A stretch of 64,000 bases of DNA. It comes from Chimonanthus salicifolius (lineage: Eukaryota; Streptophyta; Magnoliopsida; Laurales; Calycanthaceae). The notes beneath the pieces are model-generated. The model was given only the letters and a program-made list of their open reading frames with translations, searched no databases and was not told the DNA's origin. How positions within the stretch are numbered: the stretch's first letter is position 1; each line of letters begins with the position of its first letter. The translations under genes were made by a program, and so were the position numbers. Shown here in pieces: positions 54,840-64,000 of this stretch. The DNA lies in contig CM023537.1 of NCBI GenBank assembly GCA_013350335.1, positions 44,762,111 through 44,826,110 of the forward strand, written 5' to 3'.

Positions 54840-56125
54840 TGTCACGCCCCGCCTTCCAACGCCTAGACTGGCGTGATCTGGGGTTAGAAATCAATCCCCA
54901 ACTTAGGATGTTTTAGGGAAAAACTGAGTGGTTACTGTTCACGGATAAGGAATTCAGGACAGATCTGAGTCACTCCTTAAATCAGTCCTATAACCGAGCA
55001 TCAAACAAGGCCAAAATACCAAACTCGAATAAGGTGGCTGGCTGGTTGGGCGAAAACCAGAGAGGGGGTATGCACAGAGGATCTTATGGCAGCAACTTCA
55101 ACCGTTTGGAGGGAGAGAAAGGAAATGGAAACTGAGAAGTAGATACATACCTGTAACCAAGAGAAGCTTCTGGAACAACCACGCTGGTCCGGAACTCTGC
55201 TGCTCGAACCAAAACTCAAGAGGGAGATTTGGGGTTTTTCTTTCCCTTCTTCCGCTGAGGTTTCCTCTGCGATTTCCGTTGGGATTTGGTTGCTGTTTCA
55301 AAAAGGGATAAAAGAAGGGAAGGTTCGCAGGTCTCTTAAAAGGAGTAAGAGTCCTATCGGTAAAGGAATCCCATCAGTGAAAGGATTTTGGACAGTTTCC
55401 ATTTAGGTAGGGATTTGAGTCCCAAACGAATAAGGAAGAAGAAGAATCCAATCTGGACAAGGAAACCCATGGTGCGGCAAAGAGCTCTCAGGTTTCCATC
55501 ATGAAATCTGGGATTTTTTTTGGGAAATAAGGGTCGAAGGAAACTTAGGGAAAACAAAGATAAAAACTGAAGGTGTGGGTCCAAAAGGCCCACACGATTA
55601 GTGTAATTTCTATTTTCTGTAAAAATTTGATATTTATATCTTTTTATATGTAATATAAAAATCCCACTAGACCAATCTCAATGTGAAGGAATTTTGGGCA
55701 ATTAAATTCAACCAGGGAAGGTGGGTCTCTTTAAATTATTGAATTTAATAAATTGTCCTTTATTTCTTTTTTATTAATTTTGTCAATCATCGATTAAATT
55801 CTAGACACTTAAAATTGGAACTTATTTATTGATTTCACATTCTTAATTGAATATTTCCAATTGAGATTCTAACTTATGGGAATTAAAATCTAAGTTGATA
55901 ATTTATTTCCCATTCCCTTAATTTAATTCGAAGGGGATAAATTTGTAAATTCTTATTGGAGAGAAAGTGTGAAATTGGGGTCTAATATTAAATCCCTAAA
56001 TTCAATTGTGTTTTTCCCAAATAAAATTATCAAATTAAACTAACAAATCAATTTAAACTACAATCATTTTCTAAATTAATTTTACCCGTCACAACTGACC
56101 CGTTACCCCGGGTCGGGTCATTACA
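54840..56125 (-). repeat. 3' LTR of non-autonomous element
   Basis: 1,286 bp, plus strand TGTCACGCCCCGCC...GGGTCATTACA. Confidence 0.9.
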
Positions 56126-57921
56126 TCCTACCACCCTTAAAGAAATTTCGTCATCGAAATTTAGCTAATGCTCATACCTTGCTTACCGAATAACCTTGCT
56201 CACATCTATTTCATTGTCACCTTGACTCTCACGTATCTCCTACATCCATACTACTCCATCAAAGCATCAATGATCTCCTCCATTGGCCTACCTCACAAGC
56301 TCCTAATCAATTTAAGCATCATTTCTCAAACCACACAAGGATAACACATCCTACGTGGTACTACATGTTATCTCTCACGCCTGACATGCATGACCGCTCC
56401 AATAATACTTCTAGACACAAGAATCATACTTTCAACTAACTAAGTACATCTTCTGTCACACGTTACCCTTCATTTAGTTGCCACTAGTGTTACACAATAT
56501 TCCAAGGTCACATAACCACCATTTAAATACATCTCAAAACTCAAGTATTATCAATCTCAGAATAAAACACACTGCTATTTCAAACGACTCCATTGCTTCT
56601 CAAGCTAAACCAATAATTCTGATTGTCGCCATTCATCCCTCCAATGTATAAACAACCTTAGCATAGCATCTTGCTCAAACTAGAATTATTCCTAAGCCTA
56701 CCAGCAACAATCAACAACGATCTACCTACAAGACACTTCAACTCTCTTTAATTGCTAAATTGTCCTCAAGGCAATTTCCAACATTCCTTGGGGCACACCT
56801 GTGGTATAGATCTCCTTAGCATTCGTAACCTTATCAAATCCTCATACACAAAATAAGCACTAATGAAGACAACCTCATCCTCACATAAATCATCAAACTT
56901 TAAACACTCCATATTAATGTCATGGTGACACACCGTTTCCATATCAACACCAAATGTTATGGGGTCACTCAACGCCATTCACTTCAATTTGTTGCTTCAT
57001 GCCTAAAGGTTTTAGAAAATAAAATGAAGTCAGTCTCTCCTATGCAAAGCACTCTACCTCAACACTCAAGAGCACTCATGGCCTAACCATCCACATCACA
57101 TCAACTTGAGTCCAATTTGCATAACCCATCCTTCACTACATCTATAATCTTTCATGAGAACGGGTTTGGGAATTTCCAATCTCTTCTAAATTCCTATTGT
57201 CTGAAATTTGTAAGTCCCTATATTAATCTCGACTTAATTTCAGAGGGCACCTTTGCTCACCAAACCACCTTTAAGGAAACCGATGCTCTACCATAGCCAT
57301 CCTTTGAAAGCTAACCGGTTGGTCACCAAAACCTCTTGGATAGGATATAACACCATATTATACATTAGGGTAACTCCTTTGGGACTTGAAATATCATTGA
57401 TGTCATTGAAATTCTCAAGATGTCACTCCACTCAAAAATTCTCATTAGGACAAATTTGAGAATTCTATCATTTTCCATATCAAATAGTGATCCAATCAAC
57501 AACAATATTACTAATCCTAAGAATCAACTTTAATAAAATCCAGATATGACTAAGGGAATCTGGCTTACCCACGATTCAATCTACCCAGTCAAAGGAGTTG
57601 TCTACGCCTACGGTTGTTTCTTCCAGCCACTTTAGTAAAACTAAAACTTAATTAATTTAATATCTAGGCAAGAATTCCAAATGTCAACCAAACACCAACA
57701 AAACCAAAACTTAGTCCAACCACCTCTCTTTAGAACACTACGAGCTTCTTTGAATCAGATGTTAATTTAAACATCACATTTGAAGACCATACAATTGCTA
57801 CCCCCCTTAAATAATTCTACCCTCACTCAGTCTAGGGAAAAAGGGGTCTAATTTGTTTCTAATCTCAGGCCCAACCTCGTACTCACAGTCCAAGAGTTGA
57901 ACCCAACCTCTGATACCAATC
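56126..57921 (-). other. Internal region of the non-autonomous LTR element
   Basis: Non-coding as far as I can see, with polypurine tract at one end and tRNA-iMet primer site at the other. Confidence 0.75.
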
Positions 57922-59203
57922 TGTCACGCCCAGCCTTCCAACACCTAGACTGGGGTGATATGGGGTTAGAAATCAGTCCCCAACTTAGGATGTTTTAGGG
58001 AAAAACTGAGTGGTTACTGTTCACGGATAAGAAATTGAGGACAGATCTGAGTCACTCCTTAAATCAGTCCTATAACCGAGCATCAAACAAGGCCAAAATA
58101 CCTAACTCGAACAAGGTGGCTGTCTGGTTGCGTGAAAACCAGAGAGGGGTATGCACAGAGGATCTTATGGCAGCAACTAAAACCGTTTGGAGGGAGAGAA
58201 AGGAAATGGAAATTGAGAAGTAGATACATACTTGTAACCAAGAGAAGCTTCTGGAGCAACCACGCTGGTCCGAAACTCTGCTGCTCAAACCAAAACTCAA
58301 GAGGGAGATTTGGGGTTTTTCTTTCCCTTCTTCCGCTGAGATTTCCGCTGTGATTTTCGTTGGGATTTGGTTGCTGTTTCGAAAAGGGTAAAAGAAGGGA
58401 AGGTTCGCAGGTCTCTTAAAAGGAGGAGAGTCCTATCGGTAAAGGAATCCCATCGGTGAAAGGATTTTGGACAGTTTCCATTTAGGTAGGGATTTGAGTC
58501 CCCAAAGAATAAGGAACAAGAAGAATCCAATCTGGACAAGGAAACCCATGGTGCGGCAAAGAGCTCTCAGGTTTCCATCGTGAAATCTGGGATTTTTTTA
58601 GGGAGATAAGGGTCGAAGGAAACTTAGGGAAAACAAAGATAAAAACTGAAGGTGTGGGTCCAAAAGGCCCACAAGATTAGTGTAATTTCTATTTTCTGTA
58701 AAAATTTGATATTTATATCTTTTTATATGTAATAGAAAATCCCACTAGACCAATCTCAACGTGAAGGAATTTTGGGCAATTAAATTCGACCAGGGAAGGT
58801 GGGTCCCTTTAAATTATTGATTTTAATAAATTGTCCTTTATTTCTCTTTTATTAATTTTGTCAATCATCGATTAAATTCTAGACACTTAAAATTGGAACT
58901 TATTTATTGATTTCACATTCTTAATTGAATATTTCCAATTGAGATTCTAACTTAGGGGAATTAAAATCTAAGTTGATAATTTATTTCCCATTCCCTTAAT
59001 TTAATTCAAAGGGGATAAATTTGTAAATTCTTATTGGGGAGAAAGTGTGAAATCGGGGTCTAATATTAAATCCCTAAATTCAATTGTGTTTTTCCCAAAT
59101 AAAATTATCAAATTAAACTAACAAATCAATTTAAACTACAATCATTTTCTAAATTAATTTTACCCGTCACAATTGACCCGTTACCCCGGGTCGGGTCATT
59201 ACA
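57922..59203 (-). repeat. 5' LTR of non-autonomous element
   Basis: 1,282 bp, plus strand TGTCACGCCCAGCC...GGGTCATTACA. Differs from the partner by scattered substitutions and small indels. Confidence 0.9.
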
Positions 59204-59460
59204 AAAGTACCAAGAAGAAGAAGAAAGAAAGAGAAGAAAGATCTGGCATCCAACATGGTTCTAATAATACCTTTTACATCATTTTTCAAATTTTGTTTTA
59301 GGCCATTGTCATCCAATCCTCTAACATATTCAAATCTAAATTACAATTTAGATAAATAAAACATGCACATCAAGTTCAATTCCAAACATTTCTGCCATGA
59401 GAGTTTGGGTTGCTTGTGTTACACATATAGAAAGAAAGAGCAAAAGGGGGGATTACATAC

Positions 59461-59562
59461 CTTAAGACTGGCTGAGAAGAGCAAGCTCTGTTGCATAGAG
59501 ATTTCATCATCAGTGGAAGCTTCTTGAGGGACAGAAGAAGAAGATGAAGACATGGTTTCCAT
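59461..59562 (-). pseudogene. Captured first coding exon of an ABIL (Abi-1-like, SCAR/WAVE) gene
   Basis: 102 nt: ATG at 59562, 34 codons reading METMSSSSSSVPQEASTDDE then ISMQQSLLFSASLK, ending at AAG|GTATGT. The acceptor TGTTTTTTTAG lies just upstream (5' UTR intron). Plant ABIL proteins, subunits of the SCAR/WAVE complex that activates ARP2/3 actin nucleation, begin with a Ser-rich stretch and (D/E)E(I/V)SMQQSL(L/V)FSDSLK; here Asp is Ala. The following exon (expected DLKNLRTQLYSAAEYFE) was looked for on the minus strand down to 52.8 kb and not found, so this is a fragment inside the hAT element. Family assignment is from memory of the N-terminal motif. Confidence 0.68.
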
Positions 59563-60600
59563 TGAGGAGTGTTCTAGTTGCTCCACCTCCTAAAAAAACA
59601 CAGCTCAAGCTCAAAATCATCTTTAAAAAAAAAGTCTTAATAACGAAATGGAAATTTCTACATGAATCCCAAATGGAAAGCACTTTGAAAATTTGGGTAA
59701 ACTGCAATATATGCATTCAATCAATCAAATAACTAGTTTGGGGCAGAACGAAATGCAATAAATGCAGAAAAGGGGAAAAATCATTTTGGGTTAATTTGTC
59801 GGACCTTGTCTACCTCTGCAACTAGGATTCAAAACCCACTCGAGGTTCAACACAGCAACTTCAGTTGAATCATCAAATGGAAAAAATGAGAAAGCCATGA
59901 AAAAGGATGACGATAGAAGAGAAGAGTAAGTGTTTCTTGTTTTGCTACTATTATCCAAACCATTTCACATTCAAATAGTTCTTTCAGTTTCTCAATAATG
60001 GTGAGAGTAAAAACTAAACTAGAAGACAAAGGAAGTGAAAATCTTACTATAATACCTGAAAACCCATCTGCAATCAACATACAGAGGCTCTACTCTTTTC
60101 AATCTTCAAGAAAAAGCCAAGACCAAGCTATTGCTCCCAAACTCCATAAACATCTCTGCGATTAAGATAAACTACAATCGATGGGATGGATTTGGTAAAT
60201 CGGATTAGCAGCAATCAGATTTGGGCTTAGCGATGGTGGAGATAGAAAACAGGGGTAGAGAGGAAAATCAAAATGGTCTAGAGAGAGAAATCAGGAAAGA
60301 CCCGAGGTCTTCAAACCCCACAAACAATAGAAGGAGAGGTCCCAGAAAGGAATAGGCGCTCAGAGAGGGGAAAACCAGAGAGAAAAGGAAAAAGAGAGAG
60401 TGGCGAGAGAAGTGAAGAAATCTGAGAAGATATGGAGAGACCCACAACGAGAGAAGAGAAGAGATAGAGAGAGCCACCGAGAGCGGCGGCGTGAAAGGAA
60501 GAACGAGAGAGAGAAGCACGAGAGAGAGCGGCTACATGAGAGAACGAAGGGAGAGAGAGGAATATGATAGAAAACCTAGAGGAAGGGAGGCGGAAAAAAC
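59563..60600 (-). promoter_or_regulatory. Captured 5' UTR/promoter region of the ABIL gene
   Basis: On the minus strand, CT-rich sequence (60540-60250, typical of plant 5' UTRs) is followed by a possible small non-coding exon (ATTGCAG|ATGGGTTTTCAG|GTATTA, ~60056-60075) and intron, then the coding exon. This suggests that genomic, unspliced sequence was captured. Confidence 0.45.
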
Positions 60601-60836
60601 CCTAAAAGCTATCCGTTTATCGCAGAAGAAAAGAAATGCGGAAGAAACCCAATCATTTAGACTTTAGAGTCAATTCGTAAAGAGTCCGACGGGCTCGCGG
60701 ACCGTCCGCGGCCCGTCCGAGTTTAAACGGACCGTCCGAATATGAGTCCATGGACCTTAGGATCCGGCATGTTTGCTTATTTGTCGGGCTGGGCCGAACG
60801 GTCCGCGGGCCGAATCCAGGTCCGTTTACACCCTTA

Positions 60837-60844
60837 TTGACAAC
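60837..60844. repeat. 8-bp target site duplication, right copy (TTGACAAC)
   Basis: Matches 52789-52796 exactly. Confidence 0.93.
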
Positions 60845-61514
60845 TTATTTACAATTTAATCCACTTCTATTATTTCTAATATTTGGCTAATTAAAAGAAT
60901 TAATTTATTTAATCCATCTGATATAAGTTGTTGGGTTTTAAAATCTATAATTACTATTAATTTTTTTGGAGAACCATACTCTTTTAAAAATAATTGATTG
61001 AAATAAAATTCACACTTTTAAATTATTTCCTTAATTCAAATTTCATTTATTTAAAGGGTTTAAAGATATTATTTTCAAAATCCAAAAACACAAAATGATA
61101 AGTTTAATCATGGATTAAACATAATATATTTTCTTACAATTTTCTAACTTCCAAAATTATTTTAAAATAGTTATTTCTTATAGATCAAGATCTTTTCGGG
61201 TCAAATTATTAATATTTCTGAAAATAAAAAATATAGTTAAAAGACTCTATAATTCCATAATTTAAATCCCTATCAAATAAATCAATTTAACTTAAACCAT
61301 AATTAAAATAATTTAATAACACTATTTATGGTAAATTACTATTTTGCCCTTCCAACTTAAATGAGTTGGATCAAAGAGTTACAAAGTTCTGATTGGGCCG
61401 ATCCTGGACTTTTCTAAAAGTTCAAACCGTAATATTTATAATTAACCGATAACAAAATACAATTAATTAACACAAACCACACAATTAGGCCTAATTTTGG
61501 GTCAGGGTATTACA
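60845..61514 (-). mobile_element. Long-family LTR, 5' part (minus strand), other side of hAT
   Basis: Minus strand begins TGTAATACCCTGACCC and then AAAATTAGGCCTAATTGTGTG, GGCCCAATCAGAAC, GGAAGGGCAAAATAGTAATTT, all shared with the solo LTR at 39849 onward. Together with 51258-52788 it makes a ~2.2-kb LTR. The five bases flanking the two ends do not match, so a target duplication is lost. Confidence 0.72.
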
Positions 61515-63865
61515 TCATTGGTTTATGATTTCAAATTTTTTAATACAGTTATTACTGCACAGTTTCATATATTTCTATTCAAACTGGTTTGAGAGAAGAA
61601 AACAAACTACGATGTGGAATTATTATTATTATTATTTATATATCATTATCGGTATTAGTGTTATTATTCTATTTTATAAGGTAGTGATATGGTTTTAAAC
61701 CTAGTCACTTATTTTTGTTCTAGAACACTTATGGTTTTTACTCCAATCGTTCTACTGTCCTTATGATTGTTGTCGTTTTATATAGTTAAAGTTGTAACTC
61801 TAGTTTCCATTTATTTATTTTATTTGGTTGAAGTTACTAGTTTCTTGAACAAGGTTTTCTACGTCTTATTAGCACCAAAATGGATTAGACATGGTCCGTC
61901 CATGCAATGTGTATGGACTCAACCTTCACTCTTAACCTTGGGCCTTAGGATAACCCGGAAACCATAGTTGGGGTTGCAACATGCCTCACATTTTTTTTAA
62001 GTAAAAGGGACTTAATAATCCCCATATTAATCGTACTTGGAACCTTTTAAACATGATTCGTAGCGAACTTTGGCCTTCAAGATTTATCAACACTTGAAAG
62101 TTACGTGGACTTCTTATTCACACTTCACAAATTTCTAGGTGAGGAGAACAATCTTACTTATATGTTTTAGTTAAATGTGCAATGTAAAAATATTGCAATG
62201 TATTGATGTGTATTTGGAATGCGATGGTTGGACCTAGAAATAGATTGACTATTTGTTAGAATAATAGTTGGAATTTGGTGCAAGACTCACAGTAGTGTAA
62301 GGGAATTATTGGGACAAAATGTTTTAATAGTCGTCGAGTAGACTCAGTAAGACGAATTTGTGGGACCAACTGTTAATGTTGTTGAAAGGTCTAGCACTTA
62401 TACTCGACTAGTTGTGGTTAAGATGACTTGTGATATTGTATGTTTGTTATAATAAAAAAATTTGAATGATATGGTGTTATTTGGAGTTTCATGTGATTAT
62501 TTGGCATGATATGGACTTGTGTAGCTTAATTACCATAATTTTTATGTTGTTAAGTAATTTTGCTCATGTTACTATATATTATGTTATTGGAATAATATGC
62601 ATGCTAGAGCAAGGTTGAACATGATGCTATGTTATGGGATATGTGTATACATTATAAATCGTACTTAGAATGATTCTATAATTCTTGGAGTATATGGTTA
62701 GAAATTATAGTATTTTGTTAATAAAGGTGGCATGATGGTAGAGATAATACGTGTTAGGCATTGTATTGAGCATGTTATTCTCATATTCATTGGGATTGGG
62801 TATGGGAATGGAGTCTGTGGGAGCTAGAGGACAGTCAAATTGTGAATGTTGGGTCCTGTGCCATTGGGATGGACATGCCGGTCAAATTGTGACTACTGGG
62901 TCTTGTTTTGCTGGAGAATAGGCCGATCAAATTGTGACCGTTGGGCCCTGGTTCACTGAAGTGATGGGCCGGTCAGATCGTGGCTATTGGGTCCTCGTTT
63001 GTTGTTTGGTCACATTGGTGACGGCGAGCAATTGTGTTCTATGAGTTTGTCAAGATGACCACTCAATCGAAGATGAGTCATTTTGGCAAATCATGAGGTT
63101 ATGACAGTGTGATAAAGGATGTGAAAATGGATTGAGTTGCATGGGCATTGAGCATTGGCTTATAGTGTTGAGTATATGGCATTGATTGTATGAGTTGGAT
63201 GTAACATGCTTATTTATGTTGGAATTTATGGTATATGATGTGAGAATTGAATAAGGAGGTCGTGCTTAATGAATTGTGAGAATATATATGTGTATGTATT
63301 ATTGTTTTCTTTACTGGGCTATGGAGCTCATCCCTTACATTGCAGGCAATCCCTTGGACTTGGGCATTGATGATGATCAAAATCAAGCTTAGAAGACGAT
63401 GAGTCGTTGGAGGATACTTAGAATTACATAGCTTATTGAAGGATTTAGTATTTAGATTATAGATCAAATTTTTATTTTAATTTGAAATACTTTGAGGAAT
63501 TTGTTTATTTATTTATTTGGTTTGTCTAGACTTGGATAATAAATTCAAGTATAGAGTAAATTTGAGAACGTTATTTATTTTGGTTGATTTGGGAATGTGA
63601 GAATTATGGTGAGTTTAGAAATAGTCATGTGATAGGTTGAAAAATAGTCATGTGAGAATCTAAGTGATGTGGAAGGATGTTTGGAAATTTTATATTACTT
63701 ATTAGGTTGTGGGTATGAAGAATTCGTAGGCTTATAAATGTTTATCTTATATATAAAAAAATATAGTCACAGATTTATGATGTGAGACCCGTTTAGGCGA
63801 ACATTTTATTTTAGATTGTGCAATCAGATCATGCCCGTTTAGATGATGGAAGGCGGGGCATGACA
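61515..63865 (+). mobile_element. Fourth LTR of the long-LTR family, left end uncertain
   Basis: Ends GGCGGGGCATGACA at 63865. Shares GGAGCTCATCCCTTACATTG-CAGG (63321 on) with GGAGCTCACGTCCCTTACAATG of the solo LTR at 39849, and has an internal minisatellite in the corresponding place. AT-rich, no coding region. The start may be close to 61515 but no TG terminus or target duplication could be fixed. Confidence 0.5.
62833..63000 (+). repeat. Minisatellite, four ~46-bp units
   Basis: GGTCAAATTGTGACTACTGGGTC-type unit at 62833, 62881, 62925 and 62971, each ending in a GGATGGGCCG-like word. Confidence 0.85.
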
Positions 63866-64000
63866 GGATGTAGGCCAAGGGTGGGCCGGACCACGTAAAA
63901 TTCCCGATGTTTTGCTTGTGCTTGATTATTTATTCCATTTAATTGGGTGTGTTTATTTTACTTATAAACCTAACAAGCATCAAGTTGAGGTTGTCCGGAA
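63866..64000. other. Window end, nothing recognised
   Basis: 135 bases following the LTR end; no primer site is visible directly after GCATGACA, so either a solo or a 3' LTR. Confidence 0.4.

Larger units (their letters stand above)
54840..59203 (-). mobile_element. Non-autonomous LTR retrotransposon nested in hAT
   Basis: Minus-strand element: 5' LTR 59203-57922 (1,282 bp), GA, primer site TTGGTATCAGAGGTTGGG (57919-57902), 1.8-kb internal region, polypurine tract TTAAGGGTGGTAGGA (56140-56126), 3' LTR 56125-54840 (1,286 bp). Target duplication AAAGT on both sides. LTRs are nearly identical by eye, so the insertion is young. The interior has no gag, protease, integrase or RT; longest frame 70 codons, unrecognised. 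It would need proteins in trans. LTR ends (TGTAATGACCCGACCC...GGGCGTGACA) and the tract suggest a Ty3/gypsy relative. Confidence 0.9.
52797..60836. mobile_element. Large hAT transposon carrying a host gene fragment (Pack-hAT-like)
   Basis: Ends TAGAACTGTAAACGGTCC (left) and, reversed, TAAGGGTGTAAACGGACC (right), each followed by GC-rich CGGCCCG/CGGACCGTCCG repeats (52815-52945 and 60688-60825). Perfect 8-bp duplication TTGACAAC. The host LTR reads continuously when the element is removed. Total 8,040 bp, of which 4.4 kb is a nested LTR element. No transposase recognised, so non-autonomous. The right part contains the 5' region and first coding exon of an ABIL gene. Confidence 0.85.

Noticed and set aside
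55001..58539. Paired frames such as MSFGSSSRVPDQRGCSRSFSW in two places
   Set aside because: They are the same stretch in the two LTRs of one element, non-coding; not a duplicated gene.
59461..59562. Start of a functional ABIL gene
   Set aside because: No downstream ABIL exons found on the minus strand and the piece is bounded by hAT ends with an 8-bp duplication; annotated as a captured fragment.

Overview
This is a plant nuclear window. The evidence is a spliced host gene with GT-AG introns, a plant half-size ABCG transporter, plant L1-type LINEs that carry an RNase H domain, Ty1/copia and gypsy-like elements primed by initiator tRNA-Met, a TRIM element, and hAT/MULE DNA transposons. It is a flowering plant with long, transposon-filled introns; the sequence does not let me name the species. 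No bacterial, phage or organellar genes and no CRISPR array were seen.

Region 1 (about 1-36.3 kb) is one host gene on the minus strand, the 5' two thirds of an ABCG24/ABCG28-type ABC transporter. Nine exons were placed by hand at 36246-36044, 35929-35856, 31279-31004, 29625-29562, 29468-29322, 29157-29123, 29031-28958, 12235-11304 and 4375-4079. They total 2,102 nt, about 700 codons, with consistent phases. They encode a signal peptide, a Cys-rich luminal domain, a first membrane span, a basic linker and a complete nucleotide-binding domain. The C-terminal transmembrane exons lie beyond position 1. Intron 7 is 16.7 kb and intron 8 is 6.9 kb, and both are packed with transposons.

Inside intron 7 a minus-strand LINE ORF1 is split by a non-autonomous hAT element (13678-20657, 8-bp target duplication GTTGAGGC). 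That hAT is itself host to a Ty1/copia element (14003-19432) and a MULE-like element (19683-20378, 9-bp duplication). Further on are a complete 568-bp TRIM (22796-23363, duplication GTAAA) inserted in a decayed LINE, a minus-strand 3-kb LINE, and LINE and copia scraps. Intron 8 holds two 5'-truncated LINEs, a TRIM remnant and a LINE 3' end. Intron 9 holds another LINE.

Region 2 (36.3-64 kb) is intergenic and repetitive. It holds an AT-rich stretch, a 2,475-bp solo LTR (39849-42323, duplication ATTTT), relatives of that LTR near 45.5-47.5, 51.3-52.8 plus 60.8-61.5, and 61.5-63.9 kb, and two neighbouring degenerate tandem arrays of paired palindromes (42.77-44.22 kb). It also holds an 8-kb hAT element (52797-60836, duplication TTGACAAC). 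This hAT carries the promoter-side region and first coding exon of an ABIL (Abi-1-like, SCAR/WAVE complex) gene, and is itself interrupted by a non-autonomous LTR retrotransposon (54840-59203, duplication AAAGT).

No clearly new enzymatic system was found. The strongest unusual items are the gene-capturing hAT, the four-layer nest inside the ABCG intron, the paired-palindrome arrays with sequence-different counterparts in related retroelements, and the variable minisatellites inside long LTRs. All boundaries and homologies were read by eye.
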